From: Gemmatimonadaceae bacterium
Lineage (GTDB): Bacteria; Gemmatimonadota; Gemmatimonadetes; Gemmatimonadales; Gemmatimonadaceae
Assembly (NCBI GenBank): GCA_035606695.1
Contig: DATNEW010000027.1
Coordinates: 242,848 to 306,847 of the forward strand
DNA length: 64,000 nucleotides
Reading direction: 5' to 3'
Below are positions 1 through 8,589 of this stretch, in pieces; position 1 is the first letter of the stretch, and every line of letters begins with the position of its first letter. The position numbers and the translations under genes are program-made. Under the pieces are notes generated by a model. The model worked only from the letters and a program-made list of their open reading frames with translations, ran no database searches and was not told where the DNA came from.

Positions 1-162
1 GCGACCCTGCTTTCCTCGCCCGAACGCCGTCGCGAGCTGAGTGAACGCGGACTCGAACGCGCGCATCGCGTCTATTCGTGGCCCGTGATCGCCCGCGCGC
101 ACATTGCGCTCTTCGATGAAATCCTCGATACACGCGCCGCCGCTTCCGTCACGGTCGACTGA
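1..162 (+). CDS. Glycosyltransferase, C-terminal fragment (cut by window edge)
   Basis: Frame 1 is open from the first base to TGA at 160-162 and gives the last 53 residues of a protein. The stretch with ERRRELSERGLERAHRVYSW followed by about 20 residues is the usual end of GT4 glycosyltransferases: a helix that crosses back over the N-terminal domain and ends with a conserved W and a helix near the stop. It directly precedes two complete GT4 genes in the same direction, so it is probably the preceding glycosyltransferase of the exopolysaccharide cluster. The catalytic part lies outside the window, so donor and acceptor cannot be inferred. The family call rests on a short tail and on context. 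Confidence 0.65.
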   Translation, partial: ATLLSSPERRRELSERGLERAHRVYSWPVIARAHIALFDEILDTRAAASVTVD

Positions 163-166
163 GCTC

Positions 167-1339
167 GTGCCAACGCACGCGCCGCGCGTCGGCATCGTCG
201 CCGACCTGCGCGAGGAGCGTTGGTACAGCATGGATCTCGTCGCCGAGATGCTCGTGACCGAGCTCGCGGCGTTCGGCGGCGTACAGCCGGCGTTGCTGCG
301 CCCTTCGCTCCGGCGCCGCATGACACGTCTTCCGTTCACGCGCGGCCGTTCGTCGCCGGACATGATCGATCGCGTCATCAACCGGTTCGTCGATTATCCG
401 GCATGGCTCGAACGGCGCGCCAGTCAATTCGAGCTGTTTCACATCGTCGATCACAGCTACGCACATCTCGCCGAACGACTGCCGCGCGGTCGCACCGTCG
501 TGACATGTCACGACGTGGATGCGCTGCGGCCTCTCCTGGGTTCGTCTCGTAGCCCGCGCGGGCGATTGCTCGCATCGATCGCACGGCGCGTTGGTGATGG
601 ACTCGCGGCCGCCACGCGCGTCATTTGCGACAGCGCCGCGACGCGCGACGCACTGCTCGAATTTGGCATCGTTGCACCGGCGCGCATCGACGTCATCTGG
701 CTCGGCGCGCATCCAGTGTTCTCGCCGGCACCCGATGATGCCGCCGACGCCGACCTGGACCGGCATCTGCCCGCGGTTGGGCATGGAACGAATCCGCTCG
801 ACTTGCTGCACGTGGGCAGCACGATCGACCGCAAGCGTATCGACACACTCATCGAAATACTCGCCGGCGTTCGACGCACTCATCCTGACGCGCGATTGAT
901 CCGCGCCGGCGGAGCGCTGACGCACGCACAATCGGTGCACGCGACCAAACTTGGCGTGCGAGACGCCATCGTCGACGTGCCCGAGTTGAGCCGGCGTACG
1001 CTCGCGGCGCTGTACCGCCGGTGCGCGATGGTCCTGCTGCCGTCGAGTGCGGAAGGATTCGGCTTTCCCATCGTGGAGGCAATGGCGTCGGCCACGCCCG
1101 TGATCGCGAGTGATCTCGCGGTCCTTCGCGAAATCGGGGGCGACGCGGCGCGGTATGAGCCGGTCGGCGACGTCGCGCGCTGGACGAGTGCAATCCTCCA
1201 GCTCGCCGACGAACGTCAGGCGCACCCGGAACGATGGGCCGCGCGGCGCACGGCGTGCATCGCCCAAGCGACCCAATTCAGCTGGACCGAGTACGCGCGT
1301 CGAACGGCGGCCGTGTATGAGAAAATTCTGAACGCATGA
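167..1339 (+). CDS. GT4-family glycosyltransferase
   Basis: About 390 residues with the GT-B layout of family 4 retaining glycosyltransferases. The N-terminal domain holds the acceptor side (HIVDHSYAHLAERLP, then TVVTCHDVDALRPL). The C-terminal domain has a DRKRIDTLIEIL block and the E-x7-E donor-binding motif in EGFGFPIVEAMA (about residues 296-304). It probably transfers a sugar from a nucleotide-sugar donor to a lipid-linked oligosaccharide at the cytoplasmic membrane. An ATG at 104 is in frame but lies inside the preceding gene. GTG at 167 sits 5 bp after that gene's stop and begins just before the conserved first beta-strand (PRVGIVADLREERW), so I prefer it. The stop overlaps the next start as ATGA, which suggests translational coupling. 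The sugar specificity is not visible. Confidence 0.88.
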   Translation: MPTHAPRVGIVADLREERWYSMDLVAEMLVTELAAFGGVQPALLRPSLRRRMTRLPFTRGRSSPDMIDRVINRFVDYPAWLERRASQFELFHIVDHSYAHLAERLPRGRTVVTCHDVDALRPLLGSSRSPRGRLLASIARRVGDGLAAATRVICDSAATRDALLEFGIVAPARIDVIWLGAHPVFSPAPDDAADADLDRHLPAVGHGTNPLDLLHVGSTIDRKRIDTLIEILAGVRRTHPDARLIRAGGALTHAQSVHATKLGVRDAIVDVPELSRRTLAALYRRCAMVLLPSSAEGFGFPIVEAMASATPVIASDLAVLREIGGDAARYEPVGDVARWTSAILQLADERQAHPERWAARRTACIAQATQFSWTEYARRTAAVYEKILNA

Positions 1340-2499
1340 CTCAGGCACGGATGCGCGTACTGCATGTCGGAAAGTTCTATGCGCCCGAACCGGGCGGCAT
1401 GGAGACACACCTCCAGGTGCTCTGCGAAGAGCTCTCGGCCACGATGGACGTGCGCGTGCTGGTGGCGGCGCGCGGACGAAAGACTCAGCGCGCGACGTAC
1501 AACGGAATCCCCGTCACTCGCGCGGCGACGGCGGTCGCGATCGCCGGCGCGTCGTTCTGTCCGTCGATGCCCGCCGAGATTCGCGCCGCAGAGCCCGACG
1601 TCGTGCACCTGCATCTTCCGAATCCGCCGGCGGCTCTGGCGTACCTCATGAGCGGACACCGCGGCCCGCTCGTCGTCACGTATCACAGCGACATCGTCAG
1701 ACAGCGCGTGCTTGGCCGCGCGATCGAGCCGCTCGTGCGCCGCGTGCTGCGCCGCGCGTCGGCGATCATCGTGTCGAGCGAAGCGCTCATCGACGCATCG
1801 CCGGTGTTGCGCGCCGTTCGCGACAAGTGCCGAGTCGTGCCATTCGGAACGCGGCTCGAGCCGTTCGAGCGCCGCGACGAAGGCGCGATCGCCGGCATCC
1901 GCGCGCGACACGGCACGCCGCTCGTCGTGGGCGTTGGCCGACTCGTCGGGTACAAGGGTTTCGAGTTTCTCATCGACGCCATGCGCGCGGTGCGCGGCTC
2001 CCTGGTCATCATCGGCGAGGGTCCGCTTCATTCGGAGCTCACCGAGCGGATTCGGCGCCACGGCCTCGAGGATCGGGTCGTTCTCGCCGGACACGTGGCC
2101 GACGTCACGAGTCATCTTCAGGCGGCGGATGTCTTTGTCCTCTCGTCGATCAGCCGCAACGAGGCCTTCGGCATCGTTCAGATCGAGGCGCTCGCGTGCG
2201 GCACGCCGGTCATCAACACGCGATTGGACTCCGGCGTGCCGACGGTCTCGCTCGACGGCCAGACGGGAATCACGGTCGCACCATGCGATGCCGCGGCATT
2301 GGCAAAAGCGATCGACCGGGTGTTGACGAATTCCGAGTTGAGGGCGTCGTACAGTATGGCAGCGCTCGCCAGAGCACGGACTCAGTTCAGTTCGGACATC
2401 ATGACTCATAAAACCCTTCGGATTTATGGCGACGTACTTGGCACTCCGCTCGTTCCCGTGGACGAGATGCGGACGTCTGTCGCCGCCGGAACATTTTGA
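1336..2499 (+). CDS. GT4-family glycosyltransferase
   Basis: 387 residues, a typical GT4 length. The N-terminal glycine-rich loop is RVLHVGKFYAPEPGGMETH, the hallmark first motif of GT4 enzymes. VTYHSDIVRQRVLGR follows, then the second Rossmann domain starting at VGVGRLVGYKGFEFLIDAM. The donor motif NEAFGIVQIEALACGTPVI contains E276-x7-E284. The protein resembles the WbaZ/PimB-like mannosyl- or rhamnosyl-transferase branch, but the sugar cannot be fixed from sequence alone. Its ATG overlaps the previous stop by one base pair step (ATGA), so the two transferases are probably co-translated. A polysaccharide export gene follows after about 110 bp. Confidence 0.9.
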   Translation: MTQARMRVLHVGKFYAPEPGGMETHLQVLCEELSATMDVRVLVAARGRKTQRATYNGIPVTRAATAVAIAGASFCPSMPAEIRAAEPDVVHLHLPNPPAALAYLMSGHRGPLVVTYHSDIVRQRVLGRAIEPLVRRVLRRASAIIVSSEALIDASPVLRAVRDKCRVVPFGTRLEPFERRDEGAIAGIRARHGTPLVVGVGRLVGYKGFEFLIDAMRAVRGSLVIIGEGPLHSELTERIRRHGLEDRVVLAGHVADVTSHLQAADVFVLSSISRNEAFGIVQIEALACGTPVINTRLDSGVPTVSLDGQTGITVAPCDAAALAKAIDRVLTNSELRASYSMAALARARTQFSSDIMTHKTLRIYGDVLGTPLVPVDEMRTSVAAGTF

Positions 2500-2608
2500 G
2501 GCTGGTTGCTTCATGCGCACCTGTTACATTCGTGGGCCCGAAGGTCGTGCCGATTCATGGGTTGCGACTCCGTTGACGGTCAACGCTCGGCGCGCCAAGA
2601 GATCTTTG

Positions 2609-3235
2609 ATGCCTTTGTTTAGTTTGAGCTTCCTCGTCGTCTCCCTGCTGACGGCTTGGCGCCCGATAACCGCTCAGGTGGCCGCGCCGCCAATGGTCAC
2701 GCTGAACCCCGGCGATGTGCTCCGAATTGCGGTGTGGCGACACCCCGAGTTCTCCGGCGACTTTCCTGTGGCGGGCGACGGCTCGCTCGTGCATCCGTTG
2801 TATCGCGTCGTGAAGGTCGGCGGCGTACCGCTTCCGGTCGCCGAAGGCAGAATCCGCGATTTTCTCGCGCAGTATGAAACGAATCCCGCATTCGTCGTCG
2901 TGCCGCTGCTTCGCGTCGGCGTCAGCGGTCAGGTTCGACAGCCGAATCTTCTGACATTGCCGCCGGAGACGACGATCGCTCAGGCGCTCATGCTCGCCGG
3001 CGGTCCGACGGATGTGGCCAACCTCGAGCACGTTCATTTGATTCGCGGCGGCGCATTGCAGGATCTCGATCTGACGCTGCCAAACGGTCCGGCAATGCAG
3101 ATGCGCGTCCAATCCGGCGATCAGATCGTCGTCGAGCAGCGCACCAATCGCTTTCGCGACGTCATCGGACCGCTCAGCGGCGTCGTCGCCGCCCTCGCCT
3201 CGATCACGACGATCATCATTACGCTTTCGCGCTAA
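2609..3235 (+). CDS. Polysaccharide export protein (Wza/BexD-like, Poly_export + SLBB)
   Basis: 208 residues from the preferred start. Residues 1-25 form a signal peptide (basic-free short N-region, LSFLVVSLLTAW, then ITAQ). The Poly_export domain starts at TLNPGDVLRIAVWRHPEFSG and is followed by one SLBB-type domain (VGVSGQVRQPNLLTLPPETT, then LMLAGGPTDVANLEHVHLIR). A hydrophobic C-terminal helix (GVVAALASITTIIITL) could be the segment that spans the outer membrane in Wza-type translocons. The frame is open upstream to 2426, overlapping the glycosyltransferase gene, but only ATG 2609 puts the signal peptide at the N-terminus; an AAGAGA stretch lies 5-8 bp upstream. It is shorter than E. coli Wza (about 380 residues) with fewer SLBB repeats. 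The Wzc partner follows after 5 bp. Confidence 0.88.
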   Translation: MPLFSLSFLVVSLLTAWRPITAQVAAPPMVTLNPGDVLRIAVWRHPEFSGDFPVAGDGSLVHPLYRVVKVGGVPLPVAEGRIRDFLAQYETNPAFVVVPLLRVGVSGQVRQPNLLTLPPETTIAQALMLAGGPTDVANLEHVHLIRGGALQDLDLTLPNGPAMQMRVQSGDQIVVEQRTNRFRDVIGPLSGVVAALASITTIIITLSR

Positions 3236-3240
3236 CAGCC

Positions 3241-5667
3241 ATGAACGATACGCCCATCACACCGCAACGCATTCTGCCGCCGACCTACTCGCCGAACGTC
3301 GAGGCGGCGGCCGACGGCGTCGATCGCGACTCGTTTCTGGCGTCCGTGCTCGAGGTCGTCGCGCTCGTCCGTCGCCGCTTCTGGCTCGTGCTGCTCGTGA
3401 CGGCAACGACGGTCGGCATCGGCACCTATCTCGTCCTGCAACAAAAGCCGGTGTATCGCGCCACCGGCGTCATTCGCCTTTCGAATCTCCGGCGCACGAT
3501 CTCCGGCGGCCTGGCCGATGACGAATTGGACAAAGTCGGCGCGGTCACCGACCCCGTGCTGTCGCAGATTCAGGTGCTTCGGAGCCGCGCGCTTGCCGAC
3601 GAAGTCGTTCAGAAAGAAGGTTTGCGCCTGCAAGCCGGGACGCACACCCTGCCGCCCGGCGTGATTCGCGACGTCGCGGTGAGCCGCGATGCCGCGCCGC
3701 GCCTGCTGCATCTTCGATTCGACAAGGCCGGCGTGCGAATCGACGAGCTGTCCAAGCTCGGACTCGTCGCGTACGGCACACCGATCGACATCGGCGGCGG
3801 CACGTTCGTCGTCGATCATCGTCCGTCGATCGAGACCGCCGACCTCGCGATCGTGACCAACGATGCCGCCGTCGACGGTTTCATCCGGAATCTCCGCGCC
3901 ACCGTGCGCGATCGCACGGACATCATCGACGTCGACTACGCCTCGGCCGATCCGGCGGTGTCGCAGCGCGTGGTGAATTCCACCATCCTGTCGTTCCAGG
4001 CGCTCAGCGCGCGCACCGCGCAGCAGCAGTCGGTGCGCCGGCGCGAGTTCGTCGAAGGGCAACTCGCCAAGGCCGACGCGCAGCTCTCCGAGGCGCAGCT
4101 GGCCCTCAACAATTTCCGAAGCCACCAGCATCTCTACAGCCCGCAGGACAAGATCCGCGGCGAACAAACCGCGATGTCCACGCTCGACACGCGACGCCAG
4201 GAGCTCGCGAGCGATCGCGACACGTACGTATCGCTGCTCGGCGCGTTGTCGAAGAAATCGGGAACGAGCACGGATAATCTCGCCGCGGTCGCGTCGTCGC
4301 CGGGCTTGCAGCAGAACGCGCTCATCGGGCAGCTGTTCTCGCAACTGCTTCATCTGCAGGGCGTCCGCGATTCGCTCACGACCGGCGTGTGGAGCACCCC
4401 AGCCTCGAGCCCCGACGTACGGCGACTCGACACGATGATCGTCGGCACCCAGCAAAAGATCGTGAGCGCGGTGCAGGGCCAGATTACCGCCGTCGATGCA
4501 CGCCTCGCCGCACTCGACGACCTGCGACAGAAATCCGACGCCGAGATGGCGCGCTTGCCCAGCGCCGAAGCAGAGGAGGTGACGCTGCGCGCCCAGGTCG
4601 AGGCCTACCAGCGGAGCGCCGAGCGGTTGCAGGACGAGCTGCAACACGCACAGTTGGACGAAGCGGTCGAAGCCGGCCAGGTCGAGATCGTCGATCGCGC
4701 TCCGCTGCCGCGCGCGCCGATCGGCGCGTCGCGTCGCACGACGCTGATCTTCGCGCTCATCCTCGGCTTGATGCTCGGCAGCTCCGCGGCGTATCTCCTC
4801 GAGAATCGCCGGCCCGTCATTCGCCGGCGCGAAGGACTCTCCGACGCGCTGCACATCCCGACGCTTGGCCTCATTCCGCAGGTGAAGCACGACATGCCGG
4901 CGTTCTATCGGCGGCGCAACGTGGACCGCCGCCAGGGAACTGGACTCATCCCCACTCGGCACGGGCGGCCGGCGGTGACCGAGCTCGCGACGCTCTCCGC
5001 GGCCGGCTCGTCAGGCGCCGAGGCGTATCGCACGCTGCGTACGAATCTGATGTTCTCGACGTTCGCGCCGACCACGAAGGTCCTCGTCGTCACGAGCGCG
5101 TGCCCGGGTGAAGGCAAGACGACCACGTCGACGAACCTCGCGATCACGTACGCGCAACAAGGCTTCCGCGTCCTGCTCGTGGACTGCGATCTGCGGCGTC
5201 CGACCGTGCACAAGGTATTTAAGGTTTCCTCACAGCCTGGCGTCGCCGACGTGATCCTCGGCAAAGCGACGCCGACCGAAGCGATTCGCGAGAGCGGCGT
5301 CGTGAATCTCTCGGTGTTGCCGGCGGGAACCATTCCGCCCAACCCGACGGAGCTTCTGGGCAGCGAAGCCGGACGCGCGCTGCTGGAGTCGCTGGCCAAG
5401 ACGTACAACGTGATCATCGTCGACACACCGCCGCTGCTCCTGGCCTCGGACGCGGCCATCCTCGGCTCGACGGCCGGCGGCGTGCTGCTGGTTGTGCGCG
5501 CGGGCAGAACCGAACGTGGCACCGCGCAGGCGGCCGTGCAGCAACTGTTCGCCGTCGGTGCGCGCGTACTCGGCAGCGTGCTCAATGATCCGGACGCGGA
5601 AGTCGCCAAGTACACATCGTCGTACTACAACTATTACTACTACAACTACGAGTCGGCGCGCAGTTAG
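3241..5667 (+). CDS. Polysaccharide co-polymerase / bacterial tyrosine kinase (Wzc-like)
   Basis: 808 residues with the complete Wzc architecture. A Wzz domain has its first membrane helix at about 45-65 (FWLVLLVTATTVGIGTYLVL). A long periplasmic coiled-coil part (about 260-480) is followed by the second helix at about 500-520 (TLIFALILGLMLGSSAAYLL). The cytoplasmic BY-kinase domain has Walker A CPGEGKTTTSTN (about 620-630), Walker A' LLVDCDLRRPTVH and a Walker B-like VIIVDTPPLLL. The C-terminus is a dense tyrosine cluster (YYNYYYYNY), the autophosphorylation tail. Known function of the family: cycles of tyrosine phosphorylation control chain length and export of exopolysaccharide with the Wza partner. 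Cytoplasmic kinase and membrane parts are fused in one chain, as in proteobacterial Wzc rather than firmicute CapA/CapB. It follows the Wza-like gene by 5 bp and abuts the epimerase gene with no gap. Confidence 0.93.
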   Translation: MNDTPITPQRILPPTYSPNVEAAADGVDRDSFLASVLEVVALVRRRFWLVLLVTATTVGIGTYLVLQQKPVYRATGVIRLSNLRRTISGGLADDELDKVGAVTDPVLSQIQVLRSRALADEVVQKEGLRLQAGTHTLPPGVIRDVAVSRDAAPRLLHLRFDKAGVRIDELSKLGLVAYGTPIDIGGGTFVVDHRPSIETADLAIVTNDAAVDGFIRNLRATVRDRTDIIDVDYASADPAVSQRVVNSTILSFQALSARTAQQQSVRRREFVEGQLAKADAQLSEAQLALNNFRSHQHLYSPQDKIRGEQTAMSTLDTRRQELASDRDTYVSLLGALSKKSGTSTDNLAAVASSPGLQQNALIGQLFSQLLHLQGVRDSLTTGVWSTPASSPDVRRLDTMIVGTQQKIVSAVQGQITAVDARLAALDDLRQKSDAEMARLPSAEAEEVTLRAQVEAYQRSAERLQDELQHAQLDEAVEAGQVEIVDRAPLPRAPIGASRRTTLIFALILGLMLGSSAAYLLENRRPVIRRREGLSDALHIPTLGLIPQVKHDMPAFYRRRNVDRRQGTGLIPTRHGRPAVTELATLSAAGSSGAEAYRTLRTNLMFSTFAPTTKVLVVTSACPGEGKTTTSTNLAITYAQQGFRVLLVDCDLRRPTVHKVFKVSSQPGVADVILGKATPTEAIRESGVVNLSVLPAGTIPPNPTELLGSEAGRALLESLAKTYNVIIVDTPPLLLASDAAILGSTAGGVLLVVRAGRTERGTAQAAVQQLFAVGARVLGSVLNDPDAEVAKYTSSYYNYYYYNYESARS

Positions 5668-6696
5668 ATGGCCACTTATCTGATCACGGGCGGCGCCGGG
5701 TTCATCGGTTCCAGCCTGGCCGATGCGTTGTTGCAGCACGGCCATCGTGTGCTCGTCATCGACGATCTGTCGACCGGGCGGCTCGAGAACATCGCGCATC
5801 TGAAGGACCACCCGTCCTTCCATTTCGCGCGGTCGAGCATCGACAACGAGCTCGTGCTCGACCGGCTCGCGTCGGAGAGCGACATCATCGTGCATCTGGC
5901 CGCCGCGGTCGGCGTGCGATTGATCGTCGAGCAGCCGGTGCGCACCATCGAAACGAACATCATGGGCACCGAGGCCGTGCTGAAAGCGGCGATGCGGTAC
6001 GGTGCGCGCGTGCTGATCGCGAGCACGTCCGAGGTCTACGGCAAGGGCACGCAGTTCCCGTTCACCGAATGCGACGATGTGCTCCTCGGCTCGACGGACA
6101 AGAGCCGCTGGGCGTACGCCGCCAGCAAGATGATCGACGAGTTTCTGGGCCTCGCGTATTTTCGCGAGTACAACCTGCCGGTCGTGCCGATTCGCTTCTT
6201 CAATACGATCGGCCCGCGCCAGTCCGGCGAATACGGCATGGTCGTGCCGCGGTTGCTGCGCCAGGCGATCGCGCGCGAGCCGCTCACCGTGTTCGGGGAC
6301 GGCCGCCAGCAGCGCTGCTTCTGTTCGGTGGACGACGTCGTCGACGCCATCCAGCTGCTCGCCGAGCACCCGGCCGCGCCGGGGCAGGTGTTCAATGTCG
6401 GAAATCCGTATGAGGAAATTTCAATTCTAGAACTGGCAGAACGTATTCGGGCATTGACCGGCTCGGGGTCCGAGATCACGTTCGTGCCGTACGCCAAGGC
6501 GTACGCGCCGGGATTCGAGGACATGGATCGCCGCGTGCCCAACATCGCGCGCCTCGAGGCGCTCGCCGGCTGGCGCCCGCGCCGTTCGCTCGACGAAACG
6601 CTGCGCTCCATTCACGGATGGATGCTCGCCGAGGCGTTCTCGTTGCCGATGCAGGGCGCGACGCCGCTCGTTCCGCGCCCATACGTCGTTCGATAG
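5668..6696 (+). CDS. NAD-dependent nucleotide-sugar epimerase/dehydratase (extended SDR)
   Basis: 342 residues. The N-terminal NAD-binding motif is GGAGFIG (residues 8-14). S119-x-S121 precedes the catalytic YAASK (Y150, K154), the SDR triad. Later conserved blocks are RFFNTIGPRQSG, VFGDGRQQRCFCSVDDVVDAI and the C-terminal PNIARLEALAGWRP. It belongs with UDP-glucose 4-epimerase, UDP-glucuronate decarboxylase and dTDP-glucose dehydratase-like enzymes, and should supply a sugar nucleotide for the neighbouring glycosyltransferases. The RCFCSVDDV block (usually RDFTYVDDV) carries two cysteines, which is slightly unusual. ATG 5668 follows the kinase stop directly. Which sugar it converts cannot be decided from sequence. 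Confidence 0.88.
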   Translation: MATYLITGGAGFIGSSLADALLQHGHRVLVIDDLSTGRLENIAHLKDHPSFHFARSSIDNELVLDRLASESDIIVHLAAAVGVRLIVEQPVRTIETNIMGTEAVLKAAMRYGARVLIASTSEVYGKGTQFPFTECDDVLLGSTDKSRWAYAASKMIDEFLGLAYFREYNLPVVPIRFFNTIGPRQSGEYGMVVPRLLRQAIAREPLTVFGDGRQQRCFCSVDDVVDAIQLLAEHPAAPGQVFNVGNPYEEISILELAERIRALTGSGSEITFVPYAKAYAPGFEDMDRRVPNIARLEALAGWRPRRSLDETLRSIHGWMLAEAFSLPMQGATPLVPRPYVVR

Positions 6697-6815
6697 CCAT
6701 CCGTCGACGTGATAGGTCCTGCTCTCTGAGGCGGGGACAAGCGGGCAGAATGTCCACTGTTGATGCGTAAACACTAATATTTCCCTCGGAAACTGCGGCA
6801 TTTCGTGACAACCTC

Positions 6816-6845
6816 TTGCGAATGTCTGTGACCGAGGGGCATAAT
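6816..6845 (+). promoter_or_regulatory. Candidate sigma70-type promoter for the WecA-like gene
   Basis: TTGCGA (6816-6821) and CATAAT (6840-6845) are separated by 18 bp in the 230-bp gap before the phosphotransferase gene. The match is fair but not strong. The gap suggests that the downstream pair of genes has its own transcript. Confidence 0.3.
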
Positions 6846-6926
6846 GCCCGCCCGTCGCTCGACGGGCCTGGAATGACCGACGTTGGTCGTTGACGCGCGC
6901 CGCACGCAATTCCCTCCGCGGGCGTA

Positions 6927-8531
6927 ATGACGTTTCTCGCGCTCTCTCTTGTAGCCATCCTCGCGTACGCGTTCTCGGCGGCCGCCGTGCCGTTGATCGT
7001 GCGTGTCGCGGAGCGCCATCGGCTGCTCGATTTCCCCGACGAAGAGCGTCGCGGACATTCCAAGGCCGTCCCGCGTCTCGGCGGCGTCGCCGTCTTCATC
7101 GGCATGGCGAGCGTGCTTGGTCTCGCCGCCGTCGTCGGACGACTCGGAATCTCCAGCCTCGGTCCGCTGCCCACGCATCCCGGCGCCCTACTCGCCGCGT
7201 GCGCCATTCTCTTCGCGATCGGACTGCTCGACGACCTGCGCGGCGTGCCGCCCGTCGTCAAGCTGCTCGGACAGACGCTCAGCGCGCTGATCGTCTGCGA
7301 ACAGGGCTTTGCGATTCCGCGCGTCGCGTTTCCGCCGAACTTCGTCATCGAGCTGCACGCGTTGCAGATGCCGATCGCCGTGCTGTGGCTCGTCGGCATG
7401 TCGAACGCGTTCAATCTCGTCGACGGCCTCGATGGACTTGCCGGGGGCGTCGGCGTCATCGTGCTCGCGGCCGTGACCGCGGCCGCGGCCGTGCTCGGCA
7501 ATCCCACGGTGCCGTTCTTCTGCATGGCACTCAGTGGCGCGCTGCTCGGTTTTCTCAAATCCAATTTCACGCCCGCCCGCATTTTCCTTGGCGACTCGGG
7601 CAGTCTCGTCGTTGGGTTTCTACTCGCGCTCCTCGCGGTGAAGGGCGCGACACGCCTGGACGGCACGGTGCTGGCCATCGTACCGATCTTCGCGCTGTCG
7701 TATCCGCTGCTCGATACCGGTATCTCGATGCTGCGCCGCTGGCTTCGTGGACATCCGCTCTCTCGCGCCGACGGACGCCACATCCATCATCAGCTGCGCG
7801 CGCTGGGCCTTTCGCCGCAACGTGCAGCCGCCGTCATCTATATAGAAGTGGCGGCGGTCGCCGTACTCGGCTTGTCGGTGACGTTTGCGCCGCCCGCGGC
7901 TACGGTCGCGATCGCCGCGGCCGGCGGCGCGATCCTGCTCTTCATCTTCGCGTACGGCGTGCGCTGGCTGCAGTATCACGAATTCCTCGAGGCCGGCACC
8001 GTCGTCGTGTCGGCCGGCTCGCGCATGCGCGGGGCCATTCGCGATACGATCAGCGCACGCGACATCGCGCGACTCATCGCGGTCGCCGGCACGCTCGACC
8101 AGGTGAACGCCATTCTCGAAGATGCCGCCGACATCTTCCGATTCGCGCACATGAGCGTCGGCCGGCACATGAATCACACGCCGGCGCACATGTTGGCCGA
8201 CACGCCGCTCCCGCGCGTATGGAAGGTCGAGTATCCGATCATCACCGAACATGGCGCGTCGGTCGACGACTTCGACGGCGACGCGATGGTGCTTTCGATC
8301 TGGAGCACCATGTCCGTGCAGCCCCGCGCCGCGAATGTCGAGCGCGTCGCGGCGATCCTCGCTCCCGCCATCGCGAACTGGAGTGAGAACGCCGGTGCCG
8401 TGCTCATTCGGCGCACCCAGCCGCGGCGCGTATACTCGCCGGCATTCGCGACTCGGCTCGTGGCGAACAAGTTGCCGCCCGAGCTTCCGAGCGTGACGGC
8501 TCACGGGCGCGAACGGCTGCCGATACACTGA
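6927..8531 (+). CDS. Undecaprenyl-phosphate sugar-1-phosphate transferase (WecA/TagO/MraY family) with C-terminal extension
   Basis: 534 residues. The N-terminal about 330 residues are a polytopic membrane enzyme with all family motifs: GHSKAVPRLGGVAVF near the start, DD at 102-103 (LLDDLRGV), NLVDGLDGLAGG (N163, D166), RIFLGDSGSLVVGF and the HIHH loop (H285-H288). It transfers a sugar-1-phosphate, probably HexNAc-1-P, from a UDP-sugar to undecaprenyl phosphate, the first committed step of lipid-linked polysaccharide synthesis. Residues about 340-534 form a soluble C-terminal region absent from E. coli WecA, with no motif I recognise. It lies inside the exopolysaccharide cluster, so it is probably the initiating enzyme for that polymer; a role in another cell-wall glycan is possible. 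Confidence 0.9.
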   Translation: MTFLALSLVAILAYAFSAAAVPLIVRVAERHRLLDFPDEERRGHSKAVPRLGGVAVFIGMASVLGLAAVVGRLGISSLGPLPTHPGALLAACAILFAIGLLDDLRGVPPVVKLLGQTLSALIVCEQGFAIPRVAFPPNFVIELHALQMPIAVLWLVGMSNAFNLVDGLDGLAGGVGVIVLAAVTAAAAVLGNPTVPFFCMALSGALLGFLKSNFTPARIFLGDSGSLVVGFLLALLAVKGATRLDGTVLAIVPIFALSYPLLDTGISMLRRWLRGHPLSRADGRHIHHQLRALGLSPQRAAAVIYIEVAAVAVLGLSVTFAPPAATVAIAAAGGAILLFIFAYGVRWLQYHEFLEAGTVVVSAGSRMRGAIRDTISARDIARLIAVAGTLDQVNAILEDAADIFRFAHMSVGRHMNHTPAHMLADTPLPRVWKVEYPIITEHGASVDDFDGDAMVLSIWSTMSVQPRAANVERVAAILAPAIANWSENAGAVLIRRTQPRRVYSPAFATRLVANKLPPELPSVTAHGRERLPIH

Positions 8532-8589
8532 CGCCCGTCGCGCGAGCGCCGGACAAAGAAACGCATTCCATTTTGCTCGAGATGATGAA

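Noticed and set aside
149..1408. Long open frame on the minus strand opposite the glycosyltransferase
   Set aside because: High-GC codon bias keeps the opposite strand open. Its composition (Arg/His/Asp-rich, no family) contrasts with the clear GT4 motifs on +.
3232..4962. 576-codon minus-strand open frame opposite the Wzc-like gene
   Set aside because: A shadow of a gene with full Wzz and BY-kinase motifs; no recognisable domain.
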